Below, piece after piece: positions 1 to 12,273 of a stretch of 64,000 nt of DNA (its first letter is position 1; each line of letters opens with the position of its first letter). The stretch lies in the NCBI RefSeq assembly GCF_958298935.1, contig NC_084940.1, positions 24,547,146 to 24,611,145 of the forward strand. The letters are read 5' to 3'. This stretch comes from Phragmites australis (taxonomy: Eukaryota; Streptophyta; Magnoliopsida; Poales; Poaceae). The position numbers and the translations under genes were made by a program. Under the pieces are notes generated by a model. It searched no databases. It saw only the letters and a list, made by a program, of their open reading frames with translations, and was not told the DNA's origin.

Positions 1-1
1 G

Positions 2-2977
2 GGTTTCACATGCTTGTTTAGTGATGTTGATGTTACCATAACGAGTAAGAAGCATAATGACCTAATATTCAAAGGATTTAGACATGGGTATATCTATCTT
101 GTGGATTTTTCCTCTAATGATGCTAGCTTGACTACATGTCTCTTCACCAAGACATCTATGGGTTGGCTTTGGCATCGTCGGCTTGCACACATTGGGATGA
201 GCCAACTCAAGAAGGTATTCAAAAATGGGAAGGTGGTTGGTGTGAAGGATGTGATTTTCGAGAAGGACAGGTTGTGTAGTGCGTGTCAAGCCGGAAAACA
301 AGTTGCAAGTCCTCATCCATACAAGTCCATGATGTCTACGTCAAGACCCTTGGAACTTCTACACATGGACCTCTTCGGACCAACTACCTACAAAAGTCTT
401 GGTGGTAATTTATATTGTCTTGTCATTGTTGATGATTATACAAGATATACTTGGACTTTCTTTTTAGATGACAAAGGAAAGACCGTTGAAATCTTCAAGA
501 AGTTCGCAAAAAGGGCTCAAAATGAGTTTGAGTCCATACTTGTGAAGATCCGGAGTGACAATGGGACGGAGTTCAAGAACACTAAAATTGAAGATTTTTG
601 TGAAGAAAGAGGCATCAAACATGAGTTTTCATCAACCTACACACCTCAGCAAAATGGCGTAGTAGAGAGGAAGAACAAGACCTTGATTACACTTGCAAGA
701 GCAATGTTAGATGAGTATGGTACTCCGGAGAAGTTTTGGGCGGAAGCAATCAATACGGCATGCCATGCTTCTAACCGAGTCTACCTCCATCGACTATTGA
801 AAAAGACGCCATACGAGCTTCTTATTGGGAGAAAACCCAATGTCTCTTACTTCCGGGTGTTCGGGTGTAAGTGTTTTATCTACAAGAAAAAGGAACGCCT
901 AGGCAAGTTTGAAAAACGTTGTGACATTGGTTTTCTTGTTGGCTATGCATCAAACTCCAAAGCATATCGAGTATTCAACAATGCCACCGACTTTGTTGAA
1001 GAAACTTGTGATGTGGAGTTTGATGAATCTAATGGCTCCCAAGGAGAGGATATTTCTTGTGATGATGTAGGTGATGAACCCTTGAGAGATGCAATGAAGA
1101 ATATGGCAATTGGGGATATCAAGCCTAAGGAGGACGATGAAGATGTACCCTCTACTTCAATACCACACACCTCAATGGCACCACAAGTTGATAAAGATGA
1201 AGACAAAGATGATCAACCACTTCCATCACATGATGTCCATATCTCTCAAGAGGAAGCTCAAGCTCAAGCTCAAGATGTTGGATCACCACAAAATACACCT
1301 CAACAACCACAAGTGAAGCATACACATATTTCCAAGGATCACCCGATTGACTTGATCATTGGAAGTCCATCTAGGGGAGTACAAACTCGCTCTCGTCAGT
1401 GTGCTTCATTTTGTGAACATTACTCGTTTGTCTCTTGTTCAGAACCCACACATGTAGATGAGGCTCTCACTGATCCTGATTGGGTGATGGCAATGCAAGA
1501 AGAACTCAACAACTTTACTCGAAATGAGGTATGGATACTTGAGGAAAGGCCTCAAGACAAGAACATAATTGGAACAAAGTGGGTCTTTCGCAACAAGCAA
1601 GATGAACATGGTGTGGTGGTACGCAACAAGGCAAGACTTGTCGCACAAGGCTTTGCACAAATTGAAGGTTTGGATTTTGGCGAAACATTTGCTCCCGTGG
1701 CAAGGCTTGAGGCCATCCGTATCCTTCTAGCATTTGCTTCACATCATGACATAAAACTCTATCAAATGGACGTGAAAAGTGCATTCTTAAATGGCCTTAT
1801 TAATGAACTCGTATATGTTGAACAACCCCCCGGTTTCAAAGATCCTAGATATCCTAATCATGTTTATAGGTTGGTCAAGGCACTTTATGGTCTCAAGCAA
1901 GCCCCACGAGCTTGGTATGAACGCCTACGTGACTTCCTCATCAACCAAGGATTCAAGATCGGGAGGGTGGACACCACATTGTTCACAAAAATCATCGACA
2001 ATGAGCTTTTCTTGTGTCAAGTTTATGTTGATGATATAATATTTGGTTCAACTAACAAAGAGTTTTGCAAGGAATTTGGTGATATGATGTCTAAGGAGTT
2101 CGAGATGTCGATGATTGGTGAGCTAAATTACTTTCTTGGATTCCAAATCAAGCAATTAAAGGAAGGGACATTCATCCATCAAGAGAAGTACACGAGAGAT
2201 ATCCTCAAGAAGTTTAAGATGGAAGAGTGCAAGCCAATCAAGACCCCCATGCCTACAAATGGACATCTCGACTTGGATGAAACGGGTAAATCGATTGACC
2301 AAAAACTCTATCGTTCGATGATTGGGTCACTCCTTTACCTTACCACATCTAGGCCCGACATAATGTTTAGTGTATGCATGTGCGCTCGTTTTCAAGCTAA
2401 TCCTAAGGAATCTCATCTTTGTGTGGTAAAAAGAATCCTTAGATACCTAAAGCATACACCTAGCATAGGCTTGTGGTACCCAAAAGGCGCTAGTTTCGTA
2501 CTGCTTGGATACTCGGATTCGGACTTTGCCGGATGCCGTGTGGATCGCAAGAGTACTTCAGGTGGGTGCCACTTGCTAGGGCGATCCCTAGTCTCTTGGA
2601 GTTCTAAGAAGCAAAATTCAGTAGCCTTGTCCACAGCTGAAGCAGAATACATTGCCGCCGGAGCATGTTGTGCTCAAATCCTCTATATGAAGCAAACCTT
2701 GTTAGACTTTGGTGTTCGTCTAGAGAAGGTTCCACTCCTTTGTGATAATGAGAGTGCCGTAAAAATTGCTAACAATCCCGTTCAACACTCCCGCACAAAG
2801 CACATTGATATCCGTCATCACTTTCTAAGAGACCATGTGGCAAACAATGATATCTCTCTTAGTAGTGTTCGATCGGAAGATCAATTGGCGGATATCTTCA
2901 CTAAACCTCTAGATGAAGCCACTTTTAGTAGATTACGAAATGAACTAAATGTGATCGATGCTTCTAATGTCATTTGA
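2..2977 (+). CDS. Copia pol polyprotein, C-terminal part (integrase, RT, RNase H), 5' truncated by the window edge
   Basis: The frame is open from base 2; no true start is visible, and residue numbers count from the TTG at 14. In order it shows the GAG-pre-integrase HHCC zinc site (WHRRLAH near residue 53, CSAC near 88), the integrase core with D119, D182 and E218 (the D,D35E spacing), the chromodomain-less copia integrase tail, an acidic Gln/Pro-rich linker (about 350-460), reverse transcriptase with the YVDDI active site near 671, and RNase H with STAEAEY near 873. It ends in a normal TGA. There is no stop or frameshift over almost 1000 codons, so this part is intact and the insertion is probably fairly young. 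The protein would reverse-transcribe and integrate the element. Confidence 0.93.
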   Translation, partial: GFTCLFSDVDVTITSKKHNDLIFKGFRHGYIYLVDFSSNDASLTTCLFTKTSMGWLWHRRLAHIGMSQLKKVFKNGKVVGVKDVIFEKDRLCSACQAGKQVASPHPYKSMMSTSRPLELLHMDLFGPTTYKSLGGNLYCLVIVDDYTRYTWTFFLDDKGKTVEIFKKFAKRAQNEFESILVKIRSDNGTEFKNTKIEDFCEERGIKHEFSSTYTPQQNGVVERKNKTLITLARAMLDEYGTPEKFWAEAINTACHASNRVYLHRLLKKTPYELLIGRKPNVSYFRVFGCKCFIYKKKERLGKFEKRCDIGFLVGYASNSKAYRVFNNATDFVEETCDVEFDESNGSQGEDISCDDVGDEPLRDAMKNMAIGDIKPKEDDEDVPSTSIPHTSMAPQVDKDEDKDDQPLPSHDVHISQEEAQAQAQDVGSPQNTPQQPQVKHTHISKDHPIDLIIGSPSRGVQTRSRQCASFCEHYSFVSCSEPTHVDEALTDPDWVMAMQEELNNFTRNEVWILEERPQDKNIIGTKWVFRNKQDEHGVVVRNKARLVAQGFAQIEGLDFGETFAPVARLEAIRILLAFASHHDIKLYQMDVKSAFLNGLINELVYVEQPPGFKDPRYPNHVYRLVKALYGLKQAPRAWYERLRDFLINQGFKIGRVDTTLFTKIIDNELFLCQVYVDDIIFGSTNKEFCKEFGDMMSKEFEMSMIGELNYFLGFQIKQLKEGTFIHQEKYTRDILKKFKMEECKPIKTPMPTNGHLDLDETGKSIDQKLYRSMIGSLLYLTTSRPDIMFSVCMCARFQANPKESHLCVVKRILRYLKHTPSIGLWYPKGASFVLLGYSDSDFAGCRVDRKSTSGGCHLLGRSLVSWSSKKQNSVALSTAEAEYIAAGACCAQILYMKQTLLDFGVRLEKVPLLCDNESAVKIANNPVQHSRTKHIDIRHHFLRDHVANNDISLSSVRSEDQLADIFTKPLDEATFSRLRNELNVIDASNVI

Positions 2978-5084
2978 TACCTTGTCATATAGATGCATTC
3001 AAAATAGGACCTTGTCTAACCTTCTCAAGGTAATGGTGGACATGGGTTTTGCTTGAAATGGTGGGTCACTAGTTCTTCTCAAGGCATGTTGTTGGGTTCA
3101 CCATGAAGAAGCTTGAGAAGGGAAGTAATATGACAAGATAGATTAATTTTACGCTTCGCATTCACATGTCATATAATATGCACTCATGTCTACTTTCATG
3201 CATATGTCTTACATTGCTTAAGCATTGGTGGTAGAGAGATCACAAAGGAGAATATCACTCTTTGAGATTACAGTTCGCTCTCAATGTGAACGTACACTTC
3301 TAAAAGTGTGATTAGAAAGATATAAGTGCTTAATGCCTATTGAGTCATGACCTAGCGAATTTAAAGCCTTCATCTTTAAGTTCATAGGAAATATGGCTCA
3401 AATATTTCCTTGGTGTTTTCTACCATCTTCTTTGGCTCTTATTTGATTATTTCAAAAATTATATATGTTAGAGCCTTTTTGGCAAATATTTGTAAATGAG
3501 AGTTTGAGAGGGTAAGGGATTCACTCAAACTGGTCCAAATATGTGTTTATGTTGAGTGGTTATTTGAAACTTGGACTCAGTGAGAGAAATTAGTTCAGCC
3601 TGGTTTTTCTCATATCACCGGATAGTCCGGCGCTCCTTTCATTTTACCAGCGGAATATCCTGTGATCTCTGTCTCAAATCAGTTCAACCATGACAATGGT
3701 CCGGTGATCAGTTAGTTATCAGCGGACATTCCGGTGCTCATCAGTTCAGTGAACTTCAAAATCTTAACATAAGTCCGGTGATGTTATGTTGTGATCAGCG
3801 GAAAGTCCGGTGAGTATAATAGGTTTCGGCCTTCAAAAATTTAGTTCTGCAAAAATTAGTCCGCTGTCTTTTCCTGGTGATCAGCGGAATATCCGGTGAT
3901 GTCATCCGGTGCTAAATATAAGCTCAGCGGAACATCCTGTGAACAGAGTTTTTCGATCCCTGAAAGTTGGTTCTGCAAAAAATAGTCCGGTGGTCTATCC
4001 GGTGCTCTCTGTTGCCTCCACCGGATTATCCGGTGCTTTCAAAAACTGCGGGACCCACCTGTCATATATGTCTTCCCGGTCGGCCGGCTCTCTCATTTTT
4101 TCGCCGCCGCTCGTACGTCGTCGCGCGACCTCGCCGACTCGCCGCCTCCCAGTTCCGTAGCGCCGCCGCCGGAGTTGCGCCGTCCACCGGCGCCACCAGT
4201 TCGCCACCGCCGGCTCTCCGCCCGTCGCTGCCCTGAGATCCCGCGCGCAGAGCTGCCTCCGCCGTGCCCTCCTCACCGCCGCCGCTCCTCTTGCGCCGCC
4301 GGCTATCATCTCCGGCATCACCACCGCCTCCTCTCTCTCTCCTCCATCGTGGTGAGCACATTTGTGGCCGGTGTACTCAAATTGATGAAGCCCTAGATCA
4401 AATTCATACAATTGTGTGCCAAAATTCATGAAATTTCTTCAAAAATCAAAGCAAATTTGATCCAATTCGTTGCTATTCCATCTTTTAGACATGAATTGAG
4501 TACATGATAGTCAAAATTGCGCATAATTTGGCCAAATTCGTGATTATTCAAGACAATCCATGCAAATTCCATTCAAATTCATGTAAATTTGAGTCAATTT
4601 CTCTCAAATTTGGGATCATTCAGTTTCAATTGACATAAATTGAGAGCATGTTCATCAATTATGCGTCTTCCTTGTTAAACCCGTTGACTTTAATACAAAT
4701 TTGCCTCAAATTCATGTCAAATTAGATGAATTGTGTCAAATCTTGCCTCTTGCCGTGATCAAATCAAGAAATTAGCTTCATCTCCACCTTTTCATCACCT
4801 ACTAGGGCATGTTCATCTGTTTGTACCATATATCGCTCATTTCACTCAAATTCAAGCAAAATCGTTCACATTTGCTTCAAATTCATGCCTATTTTGATTA
4901 ATTTGCCCAAATTCAAGTCTTCCTCTATGCAATTGATCAATATCTATTGTCTCTTGCCTATATCCATAGCATGATTGTCTCAATTCATATCCATCCATGC
5001 TTAGGGTTCCGTTTAGGGTTCATTTCATTCGAAATCTTAAACCCAATATGATCACTCATCTCTATTTCACGTTGCATCTGTCAG
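2978..5084 (+). other. Sirevirus pol-to-env spacer with CCGG-rich near-palindromes and the env intron acceptor
   Basis: There is no credible coding frame in 2.1 kb. Between about 3610 and 4040 there are repeated near-palindromes of the type CACCGGATTATCCGGTG (clear at 4019-4035) and variants beginning CAGCGGA. About 4070-4330 is GC-rich and 4430-5040 is AT-rich with many CAAATT words. The spacer ends in CATCTGTCAG directly before the env-like ATG at 5085, which fits a splice acceptor; env-like genes of Sireviruses are known to be expressed from spliced RNA. The donor was not located. Confidence 0.6.
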
Positions 5085-7295
5085 ATGGGTCGTAATCGCA
5101 ATGACAAGGGCAAGGGCAAGACAATTGAGCAGCCTAAGCAGAAGAAGTCAAAGACTCAGAAGGAATGGGACAGAGCGCTTGCTGCTGTTGATGCCTACAA
5201 CAGGCAGGAGGGTTTTGTGATCAGAGATGAGACCACCCCTCCTACACGTCGTTCCACCCGCACTCGTGCTTCCGGGAGGTCAGGTTCGACGCCTTCCAGC
5301 CGGTCAGGGGGCCGGAAGAGGGTTCGCCAGGAGCTAGAGGCAGTAGAGACACAGCAGCAACAGTCCGAGCAGTCCGAGCAGTCTGAACAGCAGCAGCAGT
5401 CCGAGCAGTCTGAGCAGCAGCCTCCAGCTCAGGGAGAGGTTCGTTTGCTTGATCTCACGTCCTGCAAGGGTCCGAGGATCAAGAGGCTGAGATTCGTACC
5501 AGTCGAGGAGTGGTTCCCTGAGGTCAGAGAGGAGGGGATTGATCCCCGGTTCTGGACAGTGGTACAGGAGAGCTTCTATCGCTCATTTGGCAGGAAGAGC
5601 GTTCAGTTAAGTCAGCACAGGACGCTGAGATGGGAGTACTTGCAGTCAGCTGCAGGGGGAGCAGATGTGAGACGACACTTTGATGCATTCCCCGGTCTCA
5701 CCGCTCTCCTTACTCAGGTGGACAGATATGTTGGGGATTGGGTCAGAGTATTCTATGCGACAGTATGGATCGCTCCCGACAGGTCGTTCATTCAGTTCAT
5801 GTTTCAGGGAGAGGTCTACAAATTGTACCGGGCAGATATGCTCGAGGCTCTGAGGCTTCAGGAGAGTACCAGATTCTTGCATGAGGTCGTTCATCCGAAC
5901 GCTCATCCTCCTCGTCGTCCTCTGACCGGTGGCGTTTTCCCGACGGATGACGAGATCCGTCTGTTGTTCAGGTCGCCTTTTCCTCCAGGTTCACTGAGAC
6001 TGCCAGAGATGCTGATTCCAGAGGCAAGGGCAGTTCACTTTGCACTCAGACGCAGCCTGTTGCCTAGGATCGGGAACGCAGAGGCTATTACCAGTATCCA
6101 GCAGTGGTTGCTCTTATCTATCCTCACTCATCAGCAGTTCGACATTTTAGATCTCATCTTGTGTGAGATTGAGGATAACATAGCAGAGGGTCTGGGCAGA
6201 CAGCAGCCATTCGCGCATTTCATCTCATATTTGTTGGCTCGCTCGATTCATTATCCAGAGCATCTTGGCGTCTACCAGCAATCCCCGAAGCGATTCCCGG
6301 ACTATATTCCTAGCGCTCCGACGGACAGACGTCGCGGACAGCGTGCTATGGCGCAGGCTCAGCGGCAAATCCCAGCAGAGGAGCGAGACAGAGTTGCCGC
6401 TGAGGACCAGGCCCTTGCAGAGGCCGAGGCAGAGCTACCTCATGCCTTCATAGACTTGGATGACGACGATAGTGACTCGGAGGATATCGAGTTCATTCCA
6501 CCACTCCCGAGACGTCATGATGCTGAGGCTGGTGGTTCTACTCAGGGTGCGCCTCAGACATCAGTTCCTTCCTCAGATACTGAGACAGCTACCACCGAGC
6601 CCTCTGCTGCAGTGCCTTCGGAGATCACTCTTATCCTTCGGCAGATGCAGCAGCAGCAGGCAGCTCAGGCAGAGGATGCTCGTCGCCGAGAGGAGCAGCA
6701 GTTTGCACTAATGCAGTCACTACAGCAGCAGCAGCAGGCCATGTTTGCAGCACTTCAGGCAGACCGTGAGAACAACGCCAGATTATTCTCTGTTCTTTTC
6801 CAGGCACAGTGCCTTCAGTTGCCAGCTCCAGCACCTGCTTCAGCTCCTGCCCCGAGTCATCTCCCAGGAAGTGTCAGTGCACTCTTGCGTACTCCAGGGT
6901 CCGATTTCCCTCTGTCAGCTCTCTTGGCCTCCGGAGTGTACTCTCTGCCTGCTGGGATGTCTCAGAGGCCAGTGTTACCATCGTTGACTTCTCCTATACC
7001 CACTGGCCCTCTGAGTTTCGAGGACACTCCACAGCCGACAGTCCCCGAGCAGCAGTAGCCAGTCATCTCTCCTCATGTCCCTCAGCTGTCAGTTGTGCCT
7101 TCTTCAGTCGCTGAGCCAGCACTTGACGCTCCAGATGCTGCTCTTCAGTCCGTGCAGGATCAGATCGTTGAGGCGACAGCAGCTGCGGGTCACAGTTCGT
7201 CCAGCTCTGACTCCGAGGCCGACGGTTCTCAGTTCGTCGTGGCACCTTCTTCGACACCATTGGGTCCTCCATCTTCTCCAGCTCCGGCTGCTTAG
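5085..7295 (+). pseudogene. Sirevirus env-like gene with an internal stop
   Basis: The ATG at 5085 follows a splice-acceptor-like CTGTCAG. The N-terminus is Lys/Arg-rich, followed by a Gln/Ser/Glu repeat tract (about residues 85-115), a folded-looking middle (about 120-400), an acidic stretch with runs of D and a Gln-rich, possibly coiled, segment near 515-560. The first stop is TAG at 7056-7058, after 657 codons, but the same frame stays open for another 79 codons to 7295 with the same Pro/Ser/Ala-rich composition. The TAG is therefore probably a premature stop. Position and composition match the env-like ORF of Sireviruses, whose function is not established; no clear signal peptide or transmembrane segment is visible. 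Confidence 0.75.
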
Positions 7296-7332
7296 TCATG
7301 TCCTAGTTTTTTCTCTTTTTGGTGCTTAGATG

Positions 7333-7703
7333 CCAAAGGGGGAGAGTCTAGTAATAGGGGGAGTTGGTAGAGAAAGTATCTGGTGAGTCTAGTGAGATTT
7401 TGATTCAGGGGGAGGTTAGATTTTTGGGTAGCTAGTTTTGAAATGTTGGATCTTATGGATTGATTTTGATGTTATGACAGGCTATCTGGCTCTGTATATG
7501 GATGTGTTTCGCCTGTCATCACATTGTGTTTATTTTCATGCTCGCATAATTCCTACCTATTCTAGCATGATAGTTTTGTAGCGCTAGGCTTTATCTCGCT
7601 TTTATTGCTTTATACATTCTTTTGCCTAGTATGATAGGTTACTCTTCAAATTCATATCTCTATTGTTATTTGTGTTGTCATCAATCACCAAAAAGGGGGA
7701 GAT
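7333..7703 (+). other. Cluster of polypurine tracts upstream of the 3' LTR
   Basis: GGGGGAG words recur at about 7338, 7356, 7407 and 7695; the last (AAAAAGGGGGAGA) abuts the LTR at 7704 and is the likely primer for plus-strand DNA. Multiplied polypurine tracts are a known Sirevirus trait. Confidence 0.8.
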
Positions 7704-9467
7704 TGTAGCATCTAGGCCCCTAGGTAAGTGGTAAGTGTTTCGGTGATTAATGACAACCATATTACTGTGACTAACAATTTGTTTTGAAGGGAATCAAAAA
7801 TTCAGTATACAATGACATTTGGTTAATCTTGGTCCCTAAAAGTGCTTATATGGACAATCAAAGGACATATGCTTTAAGACTAAGGATCTTCTAGTTCTAA
7901 GTATCACAAAGGAGATGAAGGATACTTAGAGTAGTATAGGTCTCCTTTTTTCTTTTTGTCTTTTGACCGTACTATAAAGGGGGGCTAAAAGTAGTAGCTT
8001 GACTTAGTGAGTCTAGACGTAGATGATGCACACTTGTTAAATTCTAGCACTAGGTAGAGCATACAAGTCCATGGTGAAGCTATCAAGGAATTAGAGCTCA
8101 AAGAGAGTTGAATTGGACAAGTTCACAAAACATTTATTCACCGGATTATCCTCTGATGGATGTCTAATACTCACCGGATAAACACTAATTGAGGCATCCG
8201 AATTATATGAAAAATTTCAGAAGTGTTACACCGGAATATCCGGTGCTGAAAGTCCGGTGACCACCGGAGCTTTTCCAGCAGAGAAAATTTTCGGAGAAAA
8301 ACAATTTTGTACCCACCGGATTATCCGGTGAATGCATAATATGAACACCGGACTATTTCTTGCAGAGAGCATTGCTTCGGGCCACAGTGGAAAATTACGT
8401 TCACAGGATTATCCAGTGACTTAGCTGGCAGACCACCGGAGAAATGTTGTGAAGAAACTCAGACAAATTGAACTCACCGGATTATCCGGTGGTAGCAAAA
8501 ATATCACCGGAGTATTTCTTGCAGAAGGTTCTGAAATTCGAAGGGTCGGGTGAGTTGTACGCACCGGATTATCCGGTGTTGACTGTTGTTCACCGGAGTT
8601 TATCACCGGACAAATGTTGCCGTGCAACGGCTAGTGACAGCTGGCTCTGGGTTTGAACCCACCGGACTATCCGGTGATCTTAAGGATACAGCCAGCGGAT
8701 TATCCGGTGATTACAGTAAAATGAGAGTGGTTAGCCAACGGCTAATTTTTGATCTCTAGGCTATAAATACCCACTCAGTTGGTTTCTACAGTTGCTCTTG
8801 CAACCCTGTAGCAGCTCATACACTTGGTGTGTCATTTAGAGGCAAGAGAGGGAGCACTTGTGTCCATTTTAAGTTCTTAGTTGAGGATTAAGGACTTCTT
8901 TGAGTGCTTGGAGAGTAACAAGTGTGCATCTAGCTGTTGTCTAGGCTTGGTCTTTGTCAAGTGAAGCTTGAGGCTTGTTACTCTTGGTGGTTGGCAACAC
9001 CTAGACGGTCTTGGTGATCGGAGGATTTCTCGGTGAGCTCTTGGAGCAATTGTGGGAGCCCCGAAAAAGAGGATGTACTTGGTTTGATACCCGCCAATCC
9101 GGAGATGGAGAAAGGGTAATCAAGAGGGAGCACTTGAGCCTTGGTGACTCAAGGGGGAGCGACATCCTTGGTGGATGCTCCAACGAGGACTAGGGGGAAG
9201 TGCCAACTTCTCGAAACCTCGGGAAAAAATCGGTGTTGTCTTCTCTGACTCTTTACTTTCTTGCATCTTATTTTGAGCTTTGTTATTATTGCAAGTTCTT
9301 CTTAGGAATTGTCTTTCTTAGTTAATTCTTGCGTGGTTAGCTATCTTGTGCTAGTTAAAATTCCTTACTTGCGTTTCTTATAAGTTTTATTTGGTCAAGC
9401 AGTAGTTAATTAAAAAAATTAATATCCCAATTCACCCCCCCCCCTCTTGGGCTATTCGATCCTTTCA
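7704..9467 (+). repeat. Sirevirus 3' LTR (1764 bp)
   Basis: It begins TGTAGCATCT directly after the polypurine tract and ends CCTTTCA, giving TG...CA ends. U3 carries at least six 17-bp near-palindromes of the CACCGGAnTATCCGGTG type (about 8229, 8314, 8474, 8561, 8660, 8693). A TATA box follows at 8761 and a C-rich block lies just before the end, all as in published Sirevirus LTRs. Confidence 0.9.
8759..8769 (+). promoter_or_regulatory. TATA box of the Sirevirus LTR
   Basis: GGCTATAAATA lies just after the palindrome array; transcription would start near 8790. In this 3' copy it could drive read-through into the flanking DNA. Confidence 0.65.
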
Positions 9468-9562
9468 CCATCCAACTGCTACCCATCACAGGTAACGAAC
9501 CATCCAACTGCTATCCATCACAGGTAACAACCATCCAACTACTACCCATCACAGGTAACAAA
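9468..9562 (+). repeat. Three-copy minisatellite, about 31-bp unit, at the Sirevirus junction
   Basis: The unit CCATCCAACTGCTACCCATC plus ACAGGTAAC recurs at about 9468, 9500 and 9531 with a few substitutions. It starts exactly where the Sirevirus LTR ends and belongs to the target element, in which looser GTTGGATGG words recur on the other strand. Confidence 0.8.
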
Positions 9563-12260
9563 CCATCAACCAAACCAAAACCAAAACCAACTAATCATGT
9601 AAAGGGACCACACCACTCTTAACTGTGAGCACAGCTGATATATCAGTTTTATACTCTGCAGAGGTCGTCCAACTTTACCCACGAGTCGTGATTCCCGTAT
9701 GCCTATGCCATCACAACACTTACATACTTTCGAGGTGTGCGGCTAGGTTTCACTACAAAGCCGTTACAAAACATCCTCCCAACAAGAATAAGCCCACTGA
9801 GGTTTCACCACCATCAAAGTGGCATTGCACCACCCAGAAGCTCCCTCTCGCGCCTTGTAGCTCCAGAAAGAATTACTCTTTCCTTCCTACACCACCATTG
9901 GCTTATAATACATTGAGGATCTGCTAATTAATTGGTTAGGTTGTACCCATATAAGCCTCATGGTTGAACTATTAATCGGGACTACCTGTTCCACGAACTG
10001 GTCCTTAAGATACTGAGCAGACACTACCACCAACCATAGTGCTTTCATGCACATGTGCATTCCCGCACCATCCTCATCTAACATTCTACTCAACATCCCT
10101 ATGTTCCATGTTGCTACAACAATTACTAGTATTCTTATCTTATAGTTGCATCGACCATTAGTCATGTTTAACCAACAACCCAACCATACCCTTGTGCAAG
10201 GCTAAGCATAAGCTACCCAACATAACCACTACTCACAACTAGGGAGACAAGGGATATATGGAACATGATACTATAAGTAAATGTGATTCAGAATAAACAT
10301 CATGCATATTTGAAATAAAGAACGCATTATAAAAATTGGGATCAGAATGTTCAAGGACACTTGCCTCCTTCCAATGTGCTACTCAATGTTGTCAAAATCT
10401 TGATCTTGAAGTCCCTCAAACTGTTCGTGAACGCTATCTACTAATTGCGGGAACTACCGACAAATAACACAAAGGAAGTACTAAGAACAACATACCAAAC
10501 ATCATCAAAACGCTTTAAAAACACTATGATTGGATATGTTACGATTTTAGAAAAATTTAGACGCAATAATTGTCTACATCAGAGTTAGTATGAAGGAGAA
10601 TGGCTTTCGGAAGATGGATTAGGCTGAAAAGGAAAAACTGATCTACCAGAATTATCTTCCTGTAGAAAAAAGTTTTATTGTGCAATCATTGTGTCAGGCT
10701 TGATAACGTCATTATGCAAGGTTCAAGAAGTATAAGACTAATTAGACTTTGCTGACTAGGCTAAGGAGATGATGTGGCGCTGACTTGGCATGCCATGCAA
10801 GCGCCGCCTTGGGTTAAAGAAGAGGTATGCTCAGGTCTAGTCTTGACCACCCATGATGGATCAAATAGCCGAAGGTTGCGTTGCTGGGTTAAGGATACTA
10901 CTGGCGACTCTGTATAACGACGGCAGAGGCTTGGGTTTCGTCAAAGATGGCGATCGGGCGCATGGCCACTAACATCGATGCTGGGCTTCAGTGGCGTTTA
11001 AGCAAAACAAGGGAAACATAGCATATAATGTAGAAAGGTTAACAGAGAGGTATGGTTGGTTTTGGAAGGGATCTTTCAAGGTAGTGGCAAAACAACGATG
11101 AACGCTGCTAGGTTTGGTGGTGACTGCGAACAAACGGAGCAGCGAAGACGCTCGTGTTCCCAGATATTAGCTATGAAATTTGAGAAACCTGAACATAAAC
11201 ATTCATATTTCCCAGGAACACAATTCTATGGCATGGGATTGGACATATCATCCACTGAGAGGAAGATCGATCGGTGGAGGTGAAATGAGTGACGGCTACG
11301 GCAAGCTACGGTTGGTGACCATGTTCCAGTCATGTCGCTGAACAGCTAGTGAAAGGCTCCTAGGTTCACATATAAGACTCCATGGAACATGTTGTGACGT
11401 AGTTGGCGCATCCATACATCTTGTGGATCGACAGGGAATGCGAATGCAAACCTGGTGCATGTGCAGAACATGACTAGACACCAAACAGCGGCATTGCGAC
11501 AACAATCCCGGCCGCCTCGAGGCTCTACTGGTCAACCTGTTTTGTGGGGAGGGCTACTAGGGGTACACTTTGGTGAAAGGGCATCGCAATCAGTGCAATA
11601 TTCGACCGGGAAAGCCGATGCCAATCGGTGGCTGCATGGCTGTCCGTGATGGCGACGGTCGTGGCAGGGTAGCGAGGTTTCCATGGGGACTAGGGCTTGG
11701 CTAGGAACTAAGTGTAATGGTAAAATAGGGGTAAGGGAGGATAAGGAGGAGCACTGGCTGGTCTTTACCTTGTTCTAACGGTAGGGGAGGAGGTCGTCGA
11801 GATAGTGCACAACAACGGCAAAGACAATATTGGAATTCAGGCCCGTGTTCTCATTGGGTCATTGCATATCTAAGTGATTCCTCTAGTGGACATATAGAAG
11901 ACTTTGCGAAACACACGGTGACATGGTCGGTGCATGAAAATAGCTTCTAGATGGACGGGAACGCGGACAGTACATCCTGTGCGCGTGCTGGACGTGCCCA
12001 GACGTGTGGCAGCGGCACAAAAACGTAGATGCTGGAGGTGTCGATGCTCCATTGGGCGGTATGATCGGTGGGATATGTGGAGGAAAACTAGGGGAATGTT
12101 GTAGTAAAAGGGCTTGATGATCGGAGATCTGGATCATCGGGAACGGCGATGCCAATTTGCGAACACACTGCTGGCGGCGAGAACGATAGCTGCAGCGGCA
12201 CGACATTTGCAAAGGGGAGGTGTGGCTAGGGTTTCAAGAGGGCTAGAGGCATCTGGAGGC

Positions 12261-12273
12261 TTCTATATATAGG
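12261..12273 (-). promoter_or_regulatory. TATA box inside insertion A (minus)
   Basis: On the minus strand CCCTATATATAGAAG precedes a C-rich leader with AAACCCTAGCC, a typical plant core promoter arrangement. It supports reading A as an LTR transcribed leftward. Confidence 0.5.

Larger units (their letters stand above)
1..9467 (+). mobile_element. Sirevirus-type Ty1/copia retrotransposon, 3' part
   Basis: The order is pol (integrase, reverse transcriptase, RNase H), a long spacer, an env-like ORF, repeated polypurine tracts and a 1764-bp LTR. This is the layout known for Sireviruses such as maize Opie and Ji. The LTR starts TGTAGCATCT right after a purine run and ends in CCTTTCA after a C-rich stretch, also as in Sireviruses. 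The 5' LTR, PBS, gag and protease lie upstream of the window, so the age from LTR divergence cannot be read here. The element sits inside another LTR-like insertion (9468-13370); the 5 bases after the LTR are CCATC, and the matching left TSD is out of view. Confidence 0.92.
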
